From NCBI RefSeq assembly GCF_028372415.1, contig NC_092873.1, forward strand, positions 354,516,660-354,580,659: a stretch of 64,000 nt of DNA, read 5' to 3'. This stretch comes from Notamacropus eugenii. Lineage: Eukaryota > Chordata > Mammalia > Diprotodontia > Macropodidae. The position numbers were made by a program, and so were the translations under genes. Positions 1 through 10,570 of the stretch are shown here, piece after piece. How positions within the stretch are numbered: position 1 is the stretch's first letter; every line of letters begins with the position of its first letter. Under the pieces are notes generated by a model, which was not told the origin of the DNA, did not search any database, and saw only the letters and a list, made by a program, of their open reading frames with translations.

Positions 1-109
1 AAAGATACAACAATACACAGCTAATATTACATTTAAAAATTAGGTTAATATACAGCCAGCAGGGATCCTTATCTATGGATTAGAGGCTTCCATTTCATTT
101 GAGTATGAT

Positions 110-262
110 TCCAATGGTCTAGTCCAATCATTTTACAGATAAGTAAATTGAAGCCCAGCGGAGTTAAGTGATTTGCCCACTATGATACAGATAGGAAGCT
201 TAACAGGCAGGATTTGAACCCAGAGTCTCTGACCTTAGTCTTTGATGCTACTTTACTTCCTC
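110..262 (-). repeat. MIR-type CORE-SINE fragment
   Basis: On the plus strand the antisense CORE is recognisable: a 'gataagtaaattgaagccc' stretch, then 'gttaagtgatttgcccact', then a degenerate 'ggatttgaacccagag' B-box-like part. This is the order expected for a MIR read backwards. It is old and diverged. Confidence 0.75.
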
Positions 263-279
263 AACTCTCCTCCTGTGCA

Positions 280-690
280 ACGTTTCCCAAGCCTTCAATG
301 TCTTCCCCACTATCCTTGTTGAAACTCTTTCAAGATTTAGCTTAAATACCACTACCTCCATAAACCTAATTCCTAATCCTTAATTCCTTCCTGTTCCCCT
401 AATCAAAATTTATCTTTCCTTCCTTGGACCTGGCATGACTTTTTGCACTTCTAACATGTGATATGCCAATCCAGGTTGTACTATAGTTAATTGAATACAT
501 GCAGTATTACTTCAGTACGCTGTCTCTTTGAGAACAAAGTACAACAACCACCAGTAGGTCAATTCTAAGAAGGCAAGGACCGTGTCTTACATATCTTTGT
601 GTCCACTCTATCTGTTCAATAGCTCCTGTTGAGAAGTCTTTGCACATAGTAGTAAGCTTAACATTTAACTGAACTGAATATATTCCAAGA
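280..690 (+). repeat. L2 LINE 3' end
   Basis: The order matches the L2 3' terminus. A pyrimidine-rich 'aaactctttcaagatttagc' part (the 'caggtctcagctcaaatgtcacc' region of L2) comes first. It is followed by 'aaggcaaggaccgtgtctta' and 'ttgcacatagtagtaagctt', the diverged forms of 'gggcagggaccttgtctt' and 'ctggcacatagtaggtgct'. It is non-coding and ancient. Confidence 0.7.
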
Positions 691-1915
691 CAAGGAAAAT
701 CACACCAAGTGTGAAAAATAGTCAAAAAGAGCCATGAACAAGATCAAAATGCTAATCTAAAGTAGGAGTTTCCATCAAACAGCATGGTGCTTCAAAATAA
801 TTATAAACAGAAAGCAGTTAATGTGTCTTTAAAAATAGTATTTTTCTTTTTGCAGGAAGAAAAAGCAACCAAAAAAAAGAGAGACAAAATATAGATTTCA
901 AAGACTGTCTATACTGTATTTAAATTAACTAGCTCTAGTATATTAAGATTATAATTCTAAATATATGTTTTATTTTTCACAGACAATGTAACAAATCTCT
1001 TGTTAAATGAACAGAAGTCGAATGGGAAACAACTAAATTTCCCTTTGATTCCATTTTAAGATAAGAATGATTAACTTTCTTTAATGAGAGACTGGACAAC
1101 GACTTGAAGAATGAAGATTTATGGATAGGGTTTATAAAAACCAATAGCTATTTACTTGAATGAAGCAGTTTCTTTTTATATACAAGCAAATGGCCCAACA
1201 TGATTTTGTACCATTTGAATACTGCACTTCAGAAAATACTTAACCTCAGTGCTAATACTATTTGTTTTTTTAAACAATTAAACAATCAAGACATTTCACT
1301 AAAGCACTGCAAATATGCCTGAACAAAATTTATCTTCCGCTTTGTGCCCAGAGTACTGCTCTAGCGAATTTGTCACATATTCATTTAAGGAACTGTACTC
1401 TATTTAACTTATCTTAAATTAGTTACATGATATTCGAAATAAATAAACCCGAAGCTTAAATTTTTACTTGGCTCATGCACAATTTTAGCAGCTTTTAAAA
1501 ACACCACAAAGAACTTCGCCTCACTTTTTATAGCTCATACCCTAAAGACAGACAATTACTAGGTATTTTAAAAAGTCACTTGTTATATTTACAAATGAAA
1601 AGCTCTGTCAATGAAAATAGAAAAGGATAAGACAGCTTACGCTTCTCAGAGGTTCCAACTAAAACATGACACTAAGGAGGGCCTGCAGCTTCCTTCAGTG
1701 ACCCAAGTCCGGTAGTCACCTGTCTTCTGGGACATCCACTTACAACACCTGCGGCTTGACTAAACTGGGGAAATAAAAATCAATTTAAAGGGCGACATTT
1801 ACACACACACAATGTTTTCATGCCCTCCAGAGACGAAGGCATTCTTTTGCCACAAACTCACTCTCAGGTGCTCCCCTTACAACAAATGCCCTTCGTTAGT
1901 CCTCACTGGCAAATG
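691..1915. other. Unique AT-rich interval without a recognised gene
   Basis: This stretch carries no repeat that I recognise and no long open frame. It lies immediately left of the CpG island, so it could be first-intron sequence of a minus-strand transcript or upstream sequence of a plus-strand one. I see no convincing exon. A short MIR-like remnant ('gctggaagagaccccagagg') follows at about 1940-1985. Confidence 0.4.
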
Positions 1916-2214
1916 CAGGAAATCTTAATGCTCCATCTTTAGGCTGGAAGAGACCCCAGAGGTGGGCCAATCCAAACCCAATCCCATGTTTTGAGGAAGA
2001 GGATGGAGAGGGAAGCGGCTTCTTTGTGCACGCTCACAGGCCAGTTACCTCAGGCTTGTTCCCCCCTGCCTTCACAAATGCCCTCTTGGGTGTTTTCGGG
2101 CCAGTCTACCTAAATACTTAAATTATGTTTAGATTTTTTTTTTTTTGCTTTTGATACAGTAGCAAGCTTTTGGAAGCCTACCCCGGGGGGAGAGCTATCT
2201 AGTTACAACCATCT

Positions 2215-2850
2215 TTTTCTTTTTTAAAGGAGGATCCCCGCGCGGGCAGCAGGCCCCGGCAGGCCCAGGGCCAGGGGCAGGGCTCAGTCAGCCCCAGGCG
2301 GGGGGCCGGGCCCGGCCCGGGCCACGGAGCCCTCGGCTCCAGCCCCGCGGGGGAGAGTTCTGAGAGGGCCTCCAGGCAGGGCGGAGGGCGGGCGGGGCCC
2401 GAGGGCGGGGTCCCGAGGCGGCTCCCTCCTCCTCCCCCACGTCGGCCCCATCAGCAGCGGAGAGCCCCTCCTCGAGGAAAACGCCTGGAGCTCACTTTTT
2501 TACCACAGGCTTTGACAGTTCCCTGCCCAGAAGGTCACAGGAAACGAGGCGGGGTCGATTTTTTTTTTTGCCTCTTAACCCCCCACTTGAAGCCAAAATC
2601 TTCTTTAAAAACTTTTTTCTAAAGAATTTTTTCTAAATGAAAAAAATCCTCCCCCTCAAGTTCTCCCCGCGTGGGAGGAAGTGGGGAAGACAGAAAAGTG
2701 GAGTGGCTCGCGACCAGAGGGTGCTTCCGCCGCCTTCCCGCGCTCGCAGCCTCCTTCGTCTCCGCCTCCTCCGCGGCCGCCCGCGCGCCTTCATGAATAA
2801 TTAATTTGGAACCCGCCCAGGAGCGGGGCGTGCCTGGAGCCTCCGGCCCC
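2215..2850. promoter_or_regulatory. CpG island core, probable TATA-less promoter
   Basis: From about 2232 the base composition changes abruptly from AT-rich to very GC-rich. There are dense CpGs (CGCGCGGG, CCGGGCCCGGCCCGGG, GCGGGCGGGGCCCG, CCGCGGCCGCCCGCGCG) and several GGGCGG/CCCGCCC SP/KLF-type boxes. The rest of the window is CpG-poor, so this is the only clear CpG-island promoter candidate. No TATA box is evident, and neither direction of transcription nor the target gene can be read from the sequence. No coding exon is visible. Open frames across it are explained by composition. Confidence 0.75.
2379..2410 (+). other. Potential G-quadruplex in CpG island
   Basis: Plus-strand G runs at 2379-2381, 2386-2388, 2390-2392, 2394-2397, 2403-2405 and 2407-2410 are separated by loops of 1-5 bases. 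This meets the usual G3 x 4 rule more than once. Such runs are common in CpG-island promoters. Folding is inferred, not shown. Confidence 0.6.
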
Positions 2851-2970
2851 ACCCCCTCATGAATAATCAAATGAGACAACTTTTAGACTCCTCCTTCTCT
2901 CTCCCTCCCCCCTTCCTCTGCCCCTCCCCTCCACCCGCCACGCCTCCCCACTTCGGCCTCTCCCTCAGGC

Positions 2971-2985
2971 TTAATTACGCACGTG
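2971..2985. promoter_or_regulatory. TTAATTA box next to CACGTG E-box
   Basis: A palindromic homeodomain-type TTAATTA (2971-2977) is followed two bases later by a palindromic CACGTG E-box (2980-2985) with flanking CpGs, inside the CpG island. CACGTG is the site used by bHLH-ZIP factors such as USF and MYC/MAX. Occupancy is not known. Confidence 0.45.
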
Positions 2986-2992
2986 GAGCCGA

Positions 2993-3060
2993 CGTCTGTC
3001 TGTCTGTGTCTGTCTGTCTCTGTCTCCCCCCCACCTCTCCCCCCTCCCCCCTTCCCCTTC
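2993..3060 (+). repeat. GTCT microsatellite and C-rich tract
   Basis: Repeated GTCT units (2993-3026) run into a C/T-only tract (CCCCCCACC, CCCCCTCCCCCC) up to the AAGCTT near 3060. This is simple-sequence DNA within the promoter region and separates the first two motif-array units from the rest. Confidence 0.8.
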
Positions 3061-3814
3061 AAGCTTTGGGACCCGCCCTCCTTCCCTCCTCCATCATGAA
3101 TAATGTGGGAGGGTTATCTCACCTCAGCTTATGAATGGTAAATGAGTTTTGGACTCGCTTATTTCACGAATAATTAATATCAGGACCCGCCCACTCTTCC
3201 TGAATAATTAATATGTCGAGGGGAACCCACGTACCTTGGTTACGCTGAGGGTTTGGACCCGCCCATTTCTTCACGAATAACTCCTGTGGAGAGCTGGGTC
3301 AGCTTCCCTTTGCTTGACGGGAGCAGGTTGGCTGTCCTCCTGCTCTAGCCCTCCGCTTCTGTCAAGAATAATAATATAGAAAACTGGCAGGACTTATCTC
3401 CGGGTAATGTGAGAGGGTCGAACGCCTCCACTGCTCAGGAATGGAAAAGGAGGCTGCGGGACTCGTCCCCTTCCGCCCGACAGTCTTTAATGGGGAGAAC
3501 CCCACCCACCTAGGTCTGGTTAGTATGAGGAGAAAACTGGACCTGGCAACTGAAGGGTTAACGTGGGAGAGCTGGACCCGCTCAGCCCTGGCCAAGGCTG
3601 ACTTAGATCCGCCCACTTCTGCTCATGCATAGGAGACTGACAGGCACTGACAGGAATACACAGTGCAGAAGAGAAATCCCTGCCTGTCCTTTGGAGGGGG
3701 GACACATGCGTACATACAACTTTCAAAAACTCAGTTGACTCTGTGAGCACATCAAAACAGACATTCCATTCAATGGTACAGATTTAACCATGCTTTCTGT
3801 CTTAATGTCTTTTG

Positions 3815-3890
3815 TTATCACCATTTTACAGGTGAGGAAACTGAGGCAGACAGCAGTCAAGTGATTTGCCCAAGGTCGCATCCTTAGTGA
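3815..3890 (-). repeat. MIR CORE fragment
   Basis: The antisense CORE is well kept: 'attttacaggtgaggaaact' followed by 'caagtgatttgcccaaggtc'. Only the central part of the element remains. Confidence 0.75.
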
Positions 3891-3944
3891 ATGGCCGCCT
3901 CTAAAACATTTTGATGACAGTCTTTATTTTGCGTATTGTAACAT

Positions 3945-4172
3945 AGTGTATAAGAGCACTGGGTTTGGAATGAAAAAGACATCTTCCTGAGTTCAAATCT
4001 AACTTCAGACACTAGCTGTCTGAGTCTGGGCAAGTCACTTGACTCTGTTTACCTTAGTTCCTCATCTGTAAAATGAGTTGAAGAAGGAAATGGCAAATTA
4101 TTCCGGTATCTTTGCCAAGAAAACCCCCAGTGGGGTCATGAGTTGTCAGACACTACTGAAATGACTCAGTCA
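3945..4172 (+). repeat. MAR1-type CORE-SINE, sense
   Basis: Sense order is visible. A tRNA-like head with a degenerate B box ('gagttcaaatctaac') comes first, then the CORE ('gggcaagtcacttgactctg', 'cctcatctgtaaaatgag'). The RTE-like tail follows ('gccaagaaaacccccagtgg', 'gtcatgagttgtcagacact'). Near full length and moderately diverged. Confidence 0.85.
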
Positions 4173-4284
4173 CACTCTCTAATAGCTTCCCAATGCCCCC
4201 TGAGAGATCTTACTTTTCAATTCTTTGGAGATCATATGATTTTGTACCTCACAGCTATGTAATACAGGAAGAAACAGTATTAAA

Positions 4285-4995
4285 AAGATGAGCCTTCTAT
4301 GCCCAAAAGCCATAAAACTGTGCATATCCTTTGACCTAGAAATACCACTACTTGGTCTGTATTCTAAAGAGATTGTTTAAAAAAAGGGAAAGAACCTATA
4401 TATACACAAATATTTATAATAGTTCTTTTAGTGGTGGTAAGGAATTGGAAATTGAGGGGATGACCATCAATTGGGAAGTGGCTGAACAGGTTCTGGTAAA
4501 TGATTGTGATGGAATACTATAGTGCTATAAGAAATGATGAGTAGAAGGCTTTCAGAAGCACCTGTAAAGACTTACATGAACTGATACAAAGTGAAATGAG
4601 CAGAACCAAGAGAACACTGTACACAGTAACAATATTGTATAATGATCAACTGTGAATGACTTAGTTGTTTTCAGTAATACAGTGATCCAAGACAGTTTTA
4701 AAAAACTCATGATGAAAATACTGTCTCCAGAGGAAAAAAACTGATGGAGTTTGACTGCAGATAGATAGTTTTTATTTTTTTTAACTTTCTTAATTTTTCT
4801 TGGGGTTTGTTTGGTCTGTTTTCTTTCTCAACATGACTAATTCGGAAATATGTTTTGCATGACTGCACATGTAAACCTACATCAAGTTGCTTGTCTATTC
4901 AGTGAGGAGGGAGGGAGGGAATTTGGAACTCAAAATTTTAGAAAAAGGAATGTTAATTTTTTGGTACATGTAATTGGAAAAATCTTTTATAAAAA
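4285..4995 (+). mobile_element. 5'-truncated L1, ORF2 C-terminal end and 3' UTR
   Basis: The segment starts within the L1 ORF2 C-terminal region ('aaaactgtgcatatcctttg', 'ggtctgtattctaaagagat', 'gaccatcaattgggaagtgg', 'gatggaatactatagtgcta') and continues into the marsupial-type 3' UTR ('aaatatgttttgcatgactg'). It ends near 'acatgtaattggaaaaatct'. No open frame survives. A second L1 end with the same order lies at 7968-8995. Confidence 0.85.
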
Positions 4996-5689
4996 GATAG
5001 GCTTTTATTTCAAGGAAAAGTTTGGGGTCATTAAGAGAACTTCAAAGTATTCCCAGAGGCAATCCAGTCAGCTTCTCTTCCATATTCAATTCGAGCCCCG
5101 ACCTCAAATAATGAAGTGCTTTTTTATAGTCAAAAAAATAGATATAAGATCTTGTCTTTTCTATATTTTTAGTCAGTTGCATGTTGATAAAGATGCATGA
5201 TTCCAATACTATGACATATAACTTGTAGAAGCTTGCCTATTCTCTTCTAATATCCTCACAAAGGATGACTTTGATGCATATATAGATTATTGCTATAAAA
5301 AGTTTATGTAGATGGGAATTATCTTCTCTGTTACCTTTTTTTGGTGGGGGCGTAATAATAGTTCCAATTTTTCCATCAATTTGGTATCTTCTCTCTCTTC
5401 AGATACCTTGAGAATGATTCTTCAAAGTCCTCACAATTTTATCACCTCAAGCACAGACCTCTTCTCTCAATGCGATCTAGTCCAACTGCTTTTCCCATCA
5501 CTGTTCACTTCAGTGCCATTTTTTCTTCCTTGATAAATTCATCTATAAGGTGGGACATTAGAGTACAAATACTGTAGCTCCATTGGACCGAGTTTATTAT
5601 AAAGATCCTTGCATTCCCCAATAGATATGTTGTCAAAGGATATGAGCAAATAATTTTCAAAAGAATCACAAACTATTGTTAACCATATG

Positions 5690-6080
5690 CAACCATATTC
5701 CAAATTGCTAATAACGATTATTCTAAGGCTAGGGGATTTCAATAATTATATTGATTATCCCCTAACATCCTAACCTCCCAGTTCGATTTCAGTCTCCTCA
5801 GATCCTATAACTTATTCCTCAGACACTTGCAGGAATGGTTGGTCACACTTTGGACTTCATTATTAAGCAGATGTATTACATTTCCTTGAAATTCTGAAAT
5901 GATGATATCCGACCATATCTTCTTCCATTCTCTTTCCCCTTATGCCTTTCACTGTGCCGTATTCTTCCTAAAATAATTCTTTTCTCTCTTCGCAACCTCT
6001 AACCCTTCCATCCTTTCTTAGGTCATTGCACAGCTTGTTCATTACTTTGTTCCCTTTCCGATCTTGATCTTAATACTCTA
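5690..6080 (+). pseudogene. L2 ORF2 endonuclease fragment
   Basis: Translating around 5728 gives G-D-F-N-N-Y-I-D, the GDFN catalytic motif of AP-type LINE endonucleases. It is followed about 100 bases on by H-T-L-D-F ('cacactttggacttc'), the conserved HTLD motif. Spacing and surrounding codons match the L2 endonuclease. The frame is broken by stops and shifts, so this is a dead fragment. It is notable because most L2 copies in mammals keep only the 3' end. Confidence 0.65.
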
Positions 6081-6084
6081 TATA

Positions 6085-6345
6085 TTTGAGAAATGAGGAG
6101 GGGAGGGAGCGCTTGAACCTTATTCTAATGGGAATTGGCTCAAATATAGAATAACATACACACTCAGTTGAGTATAGAAATCTATCTTACCCTACAGGAA
6201 AGTGGGAGGGAAAGAAGCTAAGAGAAGTGGTGAGGGGCTGATAGAAGGCAGGGCTCACTGGGGGAGGTGGCCATCAGAAATGAAACACTTTTGAGGATGG
6301 ATGGGGTGAAAGGAGAGAGAGTAAGATAAATAGAAGGGAAAATAG
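6085..6345 (+). mobile_element. L1 inter-ORF fragment (direct repeat of 7685-7940)
   Basis: Purine-rich sequence with the landmarks 'cacactcagttgagtataga', 'aatctatcttaccctacagg' and 'acttttgaggatggatgggg'. The same landmarks occur in the same order and orientation about 1.6 kb to the right inside the L1 at 7300-8995. It represents the region between L1 ORF1 and ORF2. Confidence 0.75.
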
Positions 6346-6349
6346 GATG

Positions 6350-7290
6350 GAGGTAATTCAATTCAACTCCAAAGTGTCTTATTAAATAAACAGATCCGAT
6401 ACAAAGAAGCCAAATACTGGGTAATTATAATGAACAGTGTTCTGACCTAGGAGGGACATGAAGAAATGCACCTCCTTGCTTTTTTTTGAAAGGTTGGGTA
6501 GTATGGGTATAGGATGTTGTATATGCTGTCAGACAGATCATCATAAGGGAAAGTTTATTGGGTATAATTAGACACAATAGTGATATAAAAACAAAATGCA
6601 TTAATAAAACTAAAAAAAACCCCCTCCAAAAACAACCGTTCATTTGCATAATGCCTTAAGGCCTGATGCTTGTTGCATTTTTAAAAAATTGCAGACTCAC
6701 CTTTTGTCTACGTCTTGTTATCCTTTCAGCTTTCTCCTAAAATGCCCTTGGGAAGTCTTTCTTTAGTTGAATCTCTTGCTAAACTTTCCTCACTTGGTCT
6801 TATCCTTCATAGCTTCTCTCTCTTTTATGGGGTGATATTGCTCACGATGTTTTACAATATTTCTCTATTAGATTTTGCAAATGAGTTTGTGGTTTAACCT
6901 GGTATTGCCATTGATTGTCACGTCTTTTCACTTTGCAAAAAAAGTCAAGTGCTTGCTGAATAAGGAGGCTTTTAGGCTCTTTTGGTTTGATCCCAAATTA
7001 TGGTAGTTAAACTTTTATAAATTGTTGTATACAGCCTCGAGGTTCTTTTGTCTGTCCATAGCACATTTTTCAGTGTCAATAATGTGTTTAAATTGGTCAT
7101 GTTTGAAGTGTTTTAATTGCATGCCATATCTTTTAAAAAATGTTTATTCTTTATCCTGGCTTTTTAAAAATAGATTTTTGTTGACATCCTTTATTTTCCC
7201 CTTGCCTAAATTTCTTTTTATGTCCCTCTTATTTCCTTTCCAGAGAGCTATCCTCTATTTAAAAAAAAAAAAAAGATTTTTTTTTTTTAA
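6350..7290. other. AT-rich interval between two L1 fragments
   Basis: No gene is recognised. Short open frames here have no recognisable motif. The part near 7140-7260 ('atgtccctcttatttccttt', 'ccagagagctatcct') resembles an antisense dispersed marsupial repeat, and the stretch ends in an A14 run followed by a T-run. Confidence 0.35.
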
Positions 7291-7299
7291 AAAGAGGAG

Positions 7300-8995
7300 A
7301 AAGGAGAAAAATGGATATTTAATGAAATAGAGGACTTTCAGGCATTACTGATGAAAAGACCAGAGTTGAATAGAAAATTTGACTTTCAAATACAAGACTC
7401 AAGAGTATCATAAAAAGGTAAACAGGAAAGTGATTCAATAATGTTAAGCTGTTTACATTCCTATGTGGGAAGATGATACTTATAACTCTTAAGAACTTTC
7501 TCATTATTAGGGCAGTTGGAAGGAGTATATATAGACAGAGGACACAGATGTGAATTGAATATGATGGAATGATATCTAAAAAAATGCAAGTAAGGGGTGA
7601 GAGAGGAATGGTAGAATGGGTTAAATTATATTACATGAAAGAGGGATGAAAGAACTTATACAGTAGAGGAGAAAATGAGCGAGTGAAGAGTGGGGGAGCA
7701 CTTGAACCTTACTCTAATTGGAATTGACCCAAAGAGGGACTTGCACACACACTCAGTTGGGTATAGAAATCTATCTTACCCTACAGGAAAGTAGGAGAGA
7801 AAGAGAAGGGGTGAGGGATTGATAGAAGGCAGAGCTCATTGGCGGAGGTGAAAGTCAGAAATAAAACACTTTTGAGGATGGATGGGGTGAAAGGAGAGAG
7901 AGCAGGATAAATAGGAGGGAAAATAGGATGAAGGGAAATATAGGGTTAATAATCATAATTGTGAAAAAAGTCTACAGCAAGTTTCTCTGATAAAGGCTTC
8001 ATTTCTCAAATATATAGAGAATTGAGTCAAATTTATAAAATTGAGTCTTTCCCCAACTGATAAATGGTTAAAAGATATAACTAATTTTCAGAAGAAGTAA
8101 TCAAAGCTATCACTTCATATAGTCATATGAAATAATTCTCTAAATAACTCCTAATTAGAGAAATACAAATTAAAACAACTCTGAAGTACTATTTCATACC
8201 TATCAGATTAGCTAATATGACAGAAAAGGAAAATGACAAATGTTAGAGGAGATGTGGGAAAATCAAAACACTAGTACATTATCACTGGAGTTGTGAACTG
8301 ATTCAACCATTTTGGAAAACAATTTGAAACTATGCCCAAAATGCTATAAAACTGTGTGTACCCTTTGACCCAGCAATATTGCTTCTAGGTCTGTATCCCA
8401 AAGAGATCAAAGAAAAGGGGAAAGGACCAAATGTACACAAATATTTATAGCAGCTCTTTGAGTGGTGGCAAAAAATTGAAAATTGAGGGAATGACCATCA
8501 ACTGAGAAACAGCTGAACAAATTGTAGTATACGATTGTAATGAAATACTATTGTGTATAAGAAATGATGAGTAGAATGCTCTCAGAAAAACTTGGAAAGA
8601 CTTACATGAACTGATGCAGAGTGAAATGAATAGAACCTGGAGAACATTTTACCCAGCAACAGCAATATTGTACAATGATCAGTTGTGAATGATTTAGCTA
8701 TTCTCAACAATATGATGATCCAAGACAATTCTGAAGGACTTATGAATGCAGCTTGAAGTTTACTTTAAAAAAAAAAAAACCAACATTTTTTTTTTGGTCT
8801 GTGTTTTCTTTTACAACATGAATAATATGGAAATATGTTTTGCATGTCTGCATATGTATAGCCTATACTAAACTGCTTTCCTTCTTAATGAGGAAGGAGA
8901 GAAGGGAAGAGAGAGGATTTGAAATTAAAAATTAAAAAAACCATTAAAATTATTTTTACATGTGACTGGGAAAAATAAAATATTAAATAAATGTA
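7300..8995 (+). mobile_element. L1 with ORF2 internally deleted (HAL1-like architecture)
   Basis: 7300-7400 encodes the end of L1 ORF1 in sense (residues read F-N-E-I-E-D-F-Q-A-L-L-M-K-R-P-E-L-N-R, then K-F-D-F-Q). 7400-7965 is the ORF1-ORF2 spacer and ends with the first ORF2 codons ('aataatcataattgtgaa', giving I-I-I-I-V). At about 7966 the sequence jumps to the ORF2 C-terminal end ('gcaagtttctctgataaagg', 'catttctcaaatatatagag') and runs through the 3' UTR to an A-rich tail near 8995. About 3 kb of ORF2 is missing. It is non-coding now. Confidence 0.8.
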
Positions 8996-9059
8996 TTTTT
9001 TTAAATGAGGAAAAAATTTAGCTAAACTTATCCATACATTGTAAAATATCTCATGTTAT

Positions 9060-9785
9060 ATGTGTGGAACAAAGGTTCGAGCTTCCAAGCATATCAGTTT
9101 ACTAATCAATACATGCCAGTTGCTCAGAAAACCAGGCCTCCTCAACTTTGACACTAGGCCCCAATTACAGGGGGGTGACAGATTTTATATTTTATAACCA
9201 ATTAATAAAATAATAACAATTAATTAAAAGAAAACAATTCACCAGGGTACAAAATTAGGTAATCTGATTTCTAATTGGAGGAATTTCTAAATTAGGAGGG
9301 GGGAGTGAACAGGTATAATTCCCTGAAATCAGAAAAACAGATGCTCCACTCCCTGGCCCAAGTGTCTGTATTCATTCAAAGGAACATGGAAACAATAACT
9401 GATTGTCCAGTACAAGATCAGTTTTCAGATAAGACATATGATTTGTTTGAGATGTAAAAATGTAAGAAAACCCCTTGCATCAATCTTCAGATCTAACTGG
9501 GTTTCTGGCCAGTGTAATTTAGGTCCTTAGTTAAGGGTCTCTAAACAGCTGGTAGAGATGGTCTAGCTTCCTAGATATGCAGGGCTAGATTTAAACAGTG
9601 CAATAAGGTTTTTCTCACAATTTCCACAATAAGATAAAATTTTCTCACAAGAGAGAAATTGGACTACATTCATAGTTGAATAGAAAGGGGACTGAGATAA
9701 CTACAGAATTAAGTCACAAGATAAAGTCAATGTGGTGCCTTCAATCAATTCACACTACGACTTGTTATTCTAATTCTGTAATTCC
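9060..9785 (-). mobile_element. Possible solo LTR, antisense
   Basis: On the minus strand there is a TATA-like GGTTATAAAATATAAAATC followed by a short downstream part that ends near TTCCACACA, as in the better-supported LTRs of this window. No PBS, polypurine tract or gag/pol sequence is attached. It could instead be another unlisted repeat. Confidence 0.35.
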
Positions 9786-9889
9786 CTCATATGAACTATG
9801 CCACTCTCATGAACCCTGATCTCTGTAATAAGCGCAAGGAGGTGTCTTCTTCATGTTTATCCTTTGGGGCCAAGCTTATACTTTATGAT

Positions 9890-10570
9890 TTTGCCACATC
9901 CAGTTTCAATTGTTCTATGGTTGTTCTTTACGTTTACGTTTTTTTTTTTTTGGAGTCATTGTACATATTGTTTTCTTGGCTCTGCATACTAAACTTTGGG
10001 TCTTCATATCAGTCTTTCCATACTTGACTCCATTATATTCACCTACCACAATTTGTTTAGCCATTCACCAATTGGTGGGCATCTCCTTTTTTTGCTAGTT
10101 CTTTATTACCACAAATGATGTTGCTATAAATATTTTAGGGTATATGAAGTCTTTCTTTTTGTCAATAACCTCTTTGGGGCATATGAGCAGCAGTAGAATC
10201 TCTGGATCAAAGGTTATGGTCATTTTATCACTCTATTTGCAAAATTCCAAATTGTTTTCTAGAATGGTGGAACCAACTTATAGTTCCACCAACATTACCA
10301 TAATACATTATTGTATCTATCTCTACAACTTTTCCAACATGGACTATTCCTGTCTGTTGTTATCTTTGCCAATTTTCTGGGTGCGTGGTAAAAACTGAGG
10401 GTTGTCTGATATATATCTTATTGTTTGATGTATATCTCTTATTGTTACTGATATGGAGCATTTTTTCATATGGCTGTTCGCAGTTCTTTTAAGATCTATT
10501 TGTTCATATTCTTTGATCATTGTCGATTAGGGAATGGCTTTTTTTTTTTCTCTATCTTTATGGTAATCTT
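9890..10570 (-). mobile_element. L1 3' end (ORF2 C-terminus), antisense
   Basis: The plus strand shows reversed L1 landmarks in order: 'tttagccattcaccaattgg', 'ttgctataaatattttaggg', 'tggatcaaaggttatggtca', 'gaatggtggaaccaactta', 'gagcattttttcatatggct'. These correspond to the mammalian L1 ORF2 C-terminal and 3' region. The open frames in this segment are antisense readings. Confidence 0.8.

Larger units (their letters stand above)
2791..3631 (+). repeat. Degenerate ~35-bp motif array in CpG-island promoter
   Basis: Two motifs alternate. The AT motif TCATGAATAATTAAT or close variants starts at 2791, 2858, 3094, 3130, 3164, 3200, 3271, 3362 and 3623 (the last ends TCATGCATA). The GC motif GGACCCGCCCA or variants starts at 2808, 3069, 3151, 3183, 3254, 3573 and 3606. 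Typical spacing is 17-21 bases from AT to GC motif and exactly 17 from GC to AT motif at 3183, 3254 and 3606, giving a unit of about 35 bp. The best run is 3130-3214. The AT motif resembles POU/homeodomain sites (ATAATTAAT) and the GC motif a KLF/SP site. These resemblances are family knowledge; binding is inference. Confidence 0.8.

Noticed and set aside
2619..2879. 86-codon minus-strand frame with two L-I-I-H-E-G repeats
   Set aside because: The repeats are simply translations of the ATTATTCATGAG motif array. Composition is that of a CpG island, and no domain or splice context is seen.
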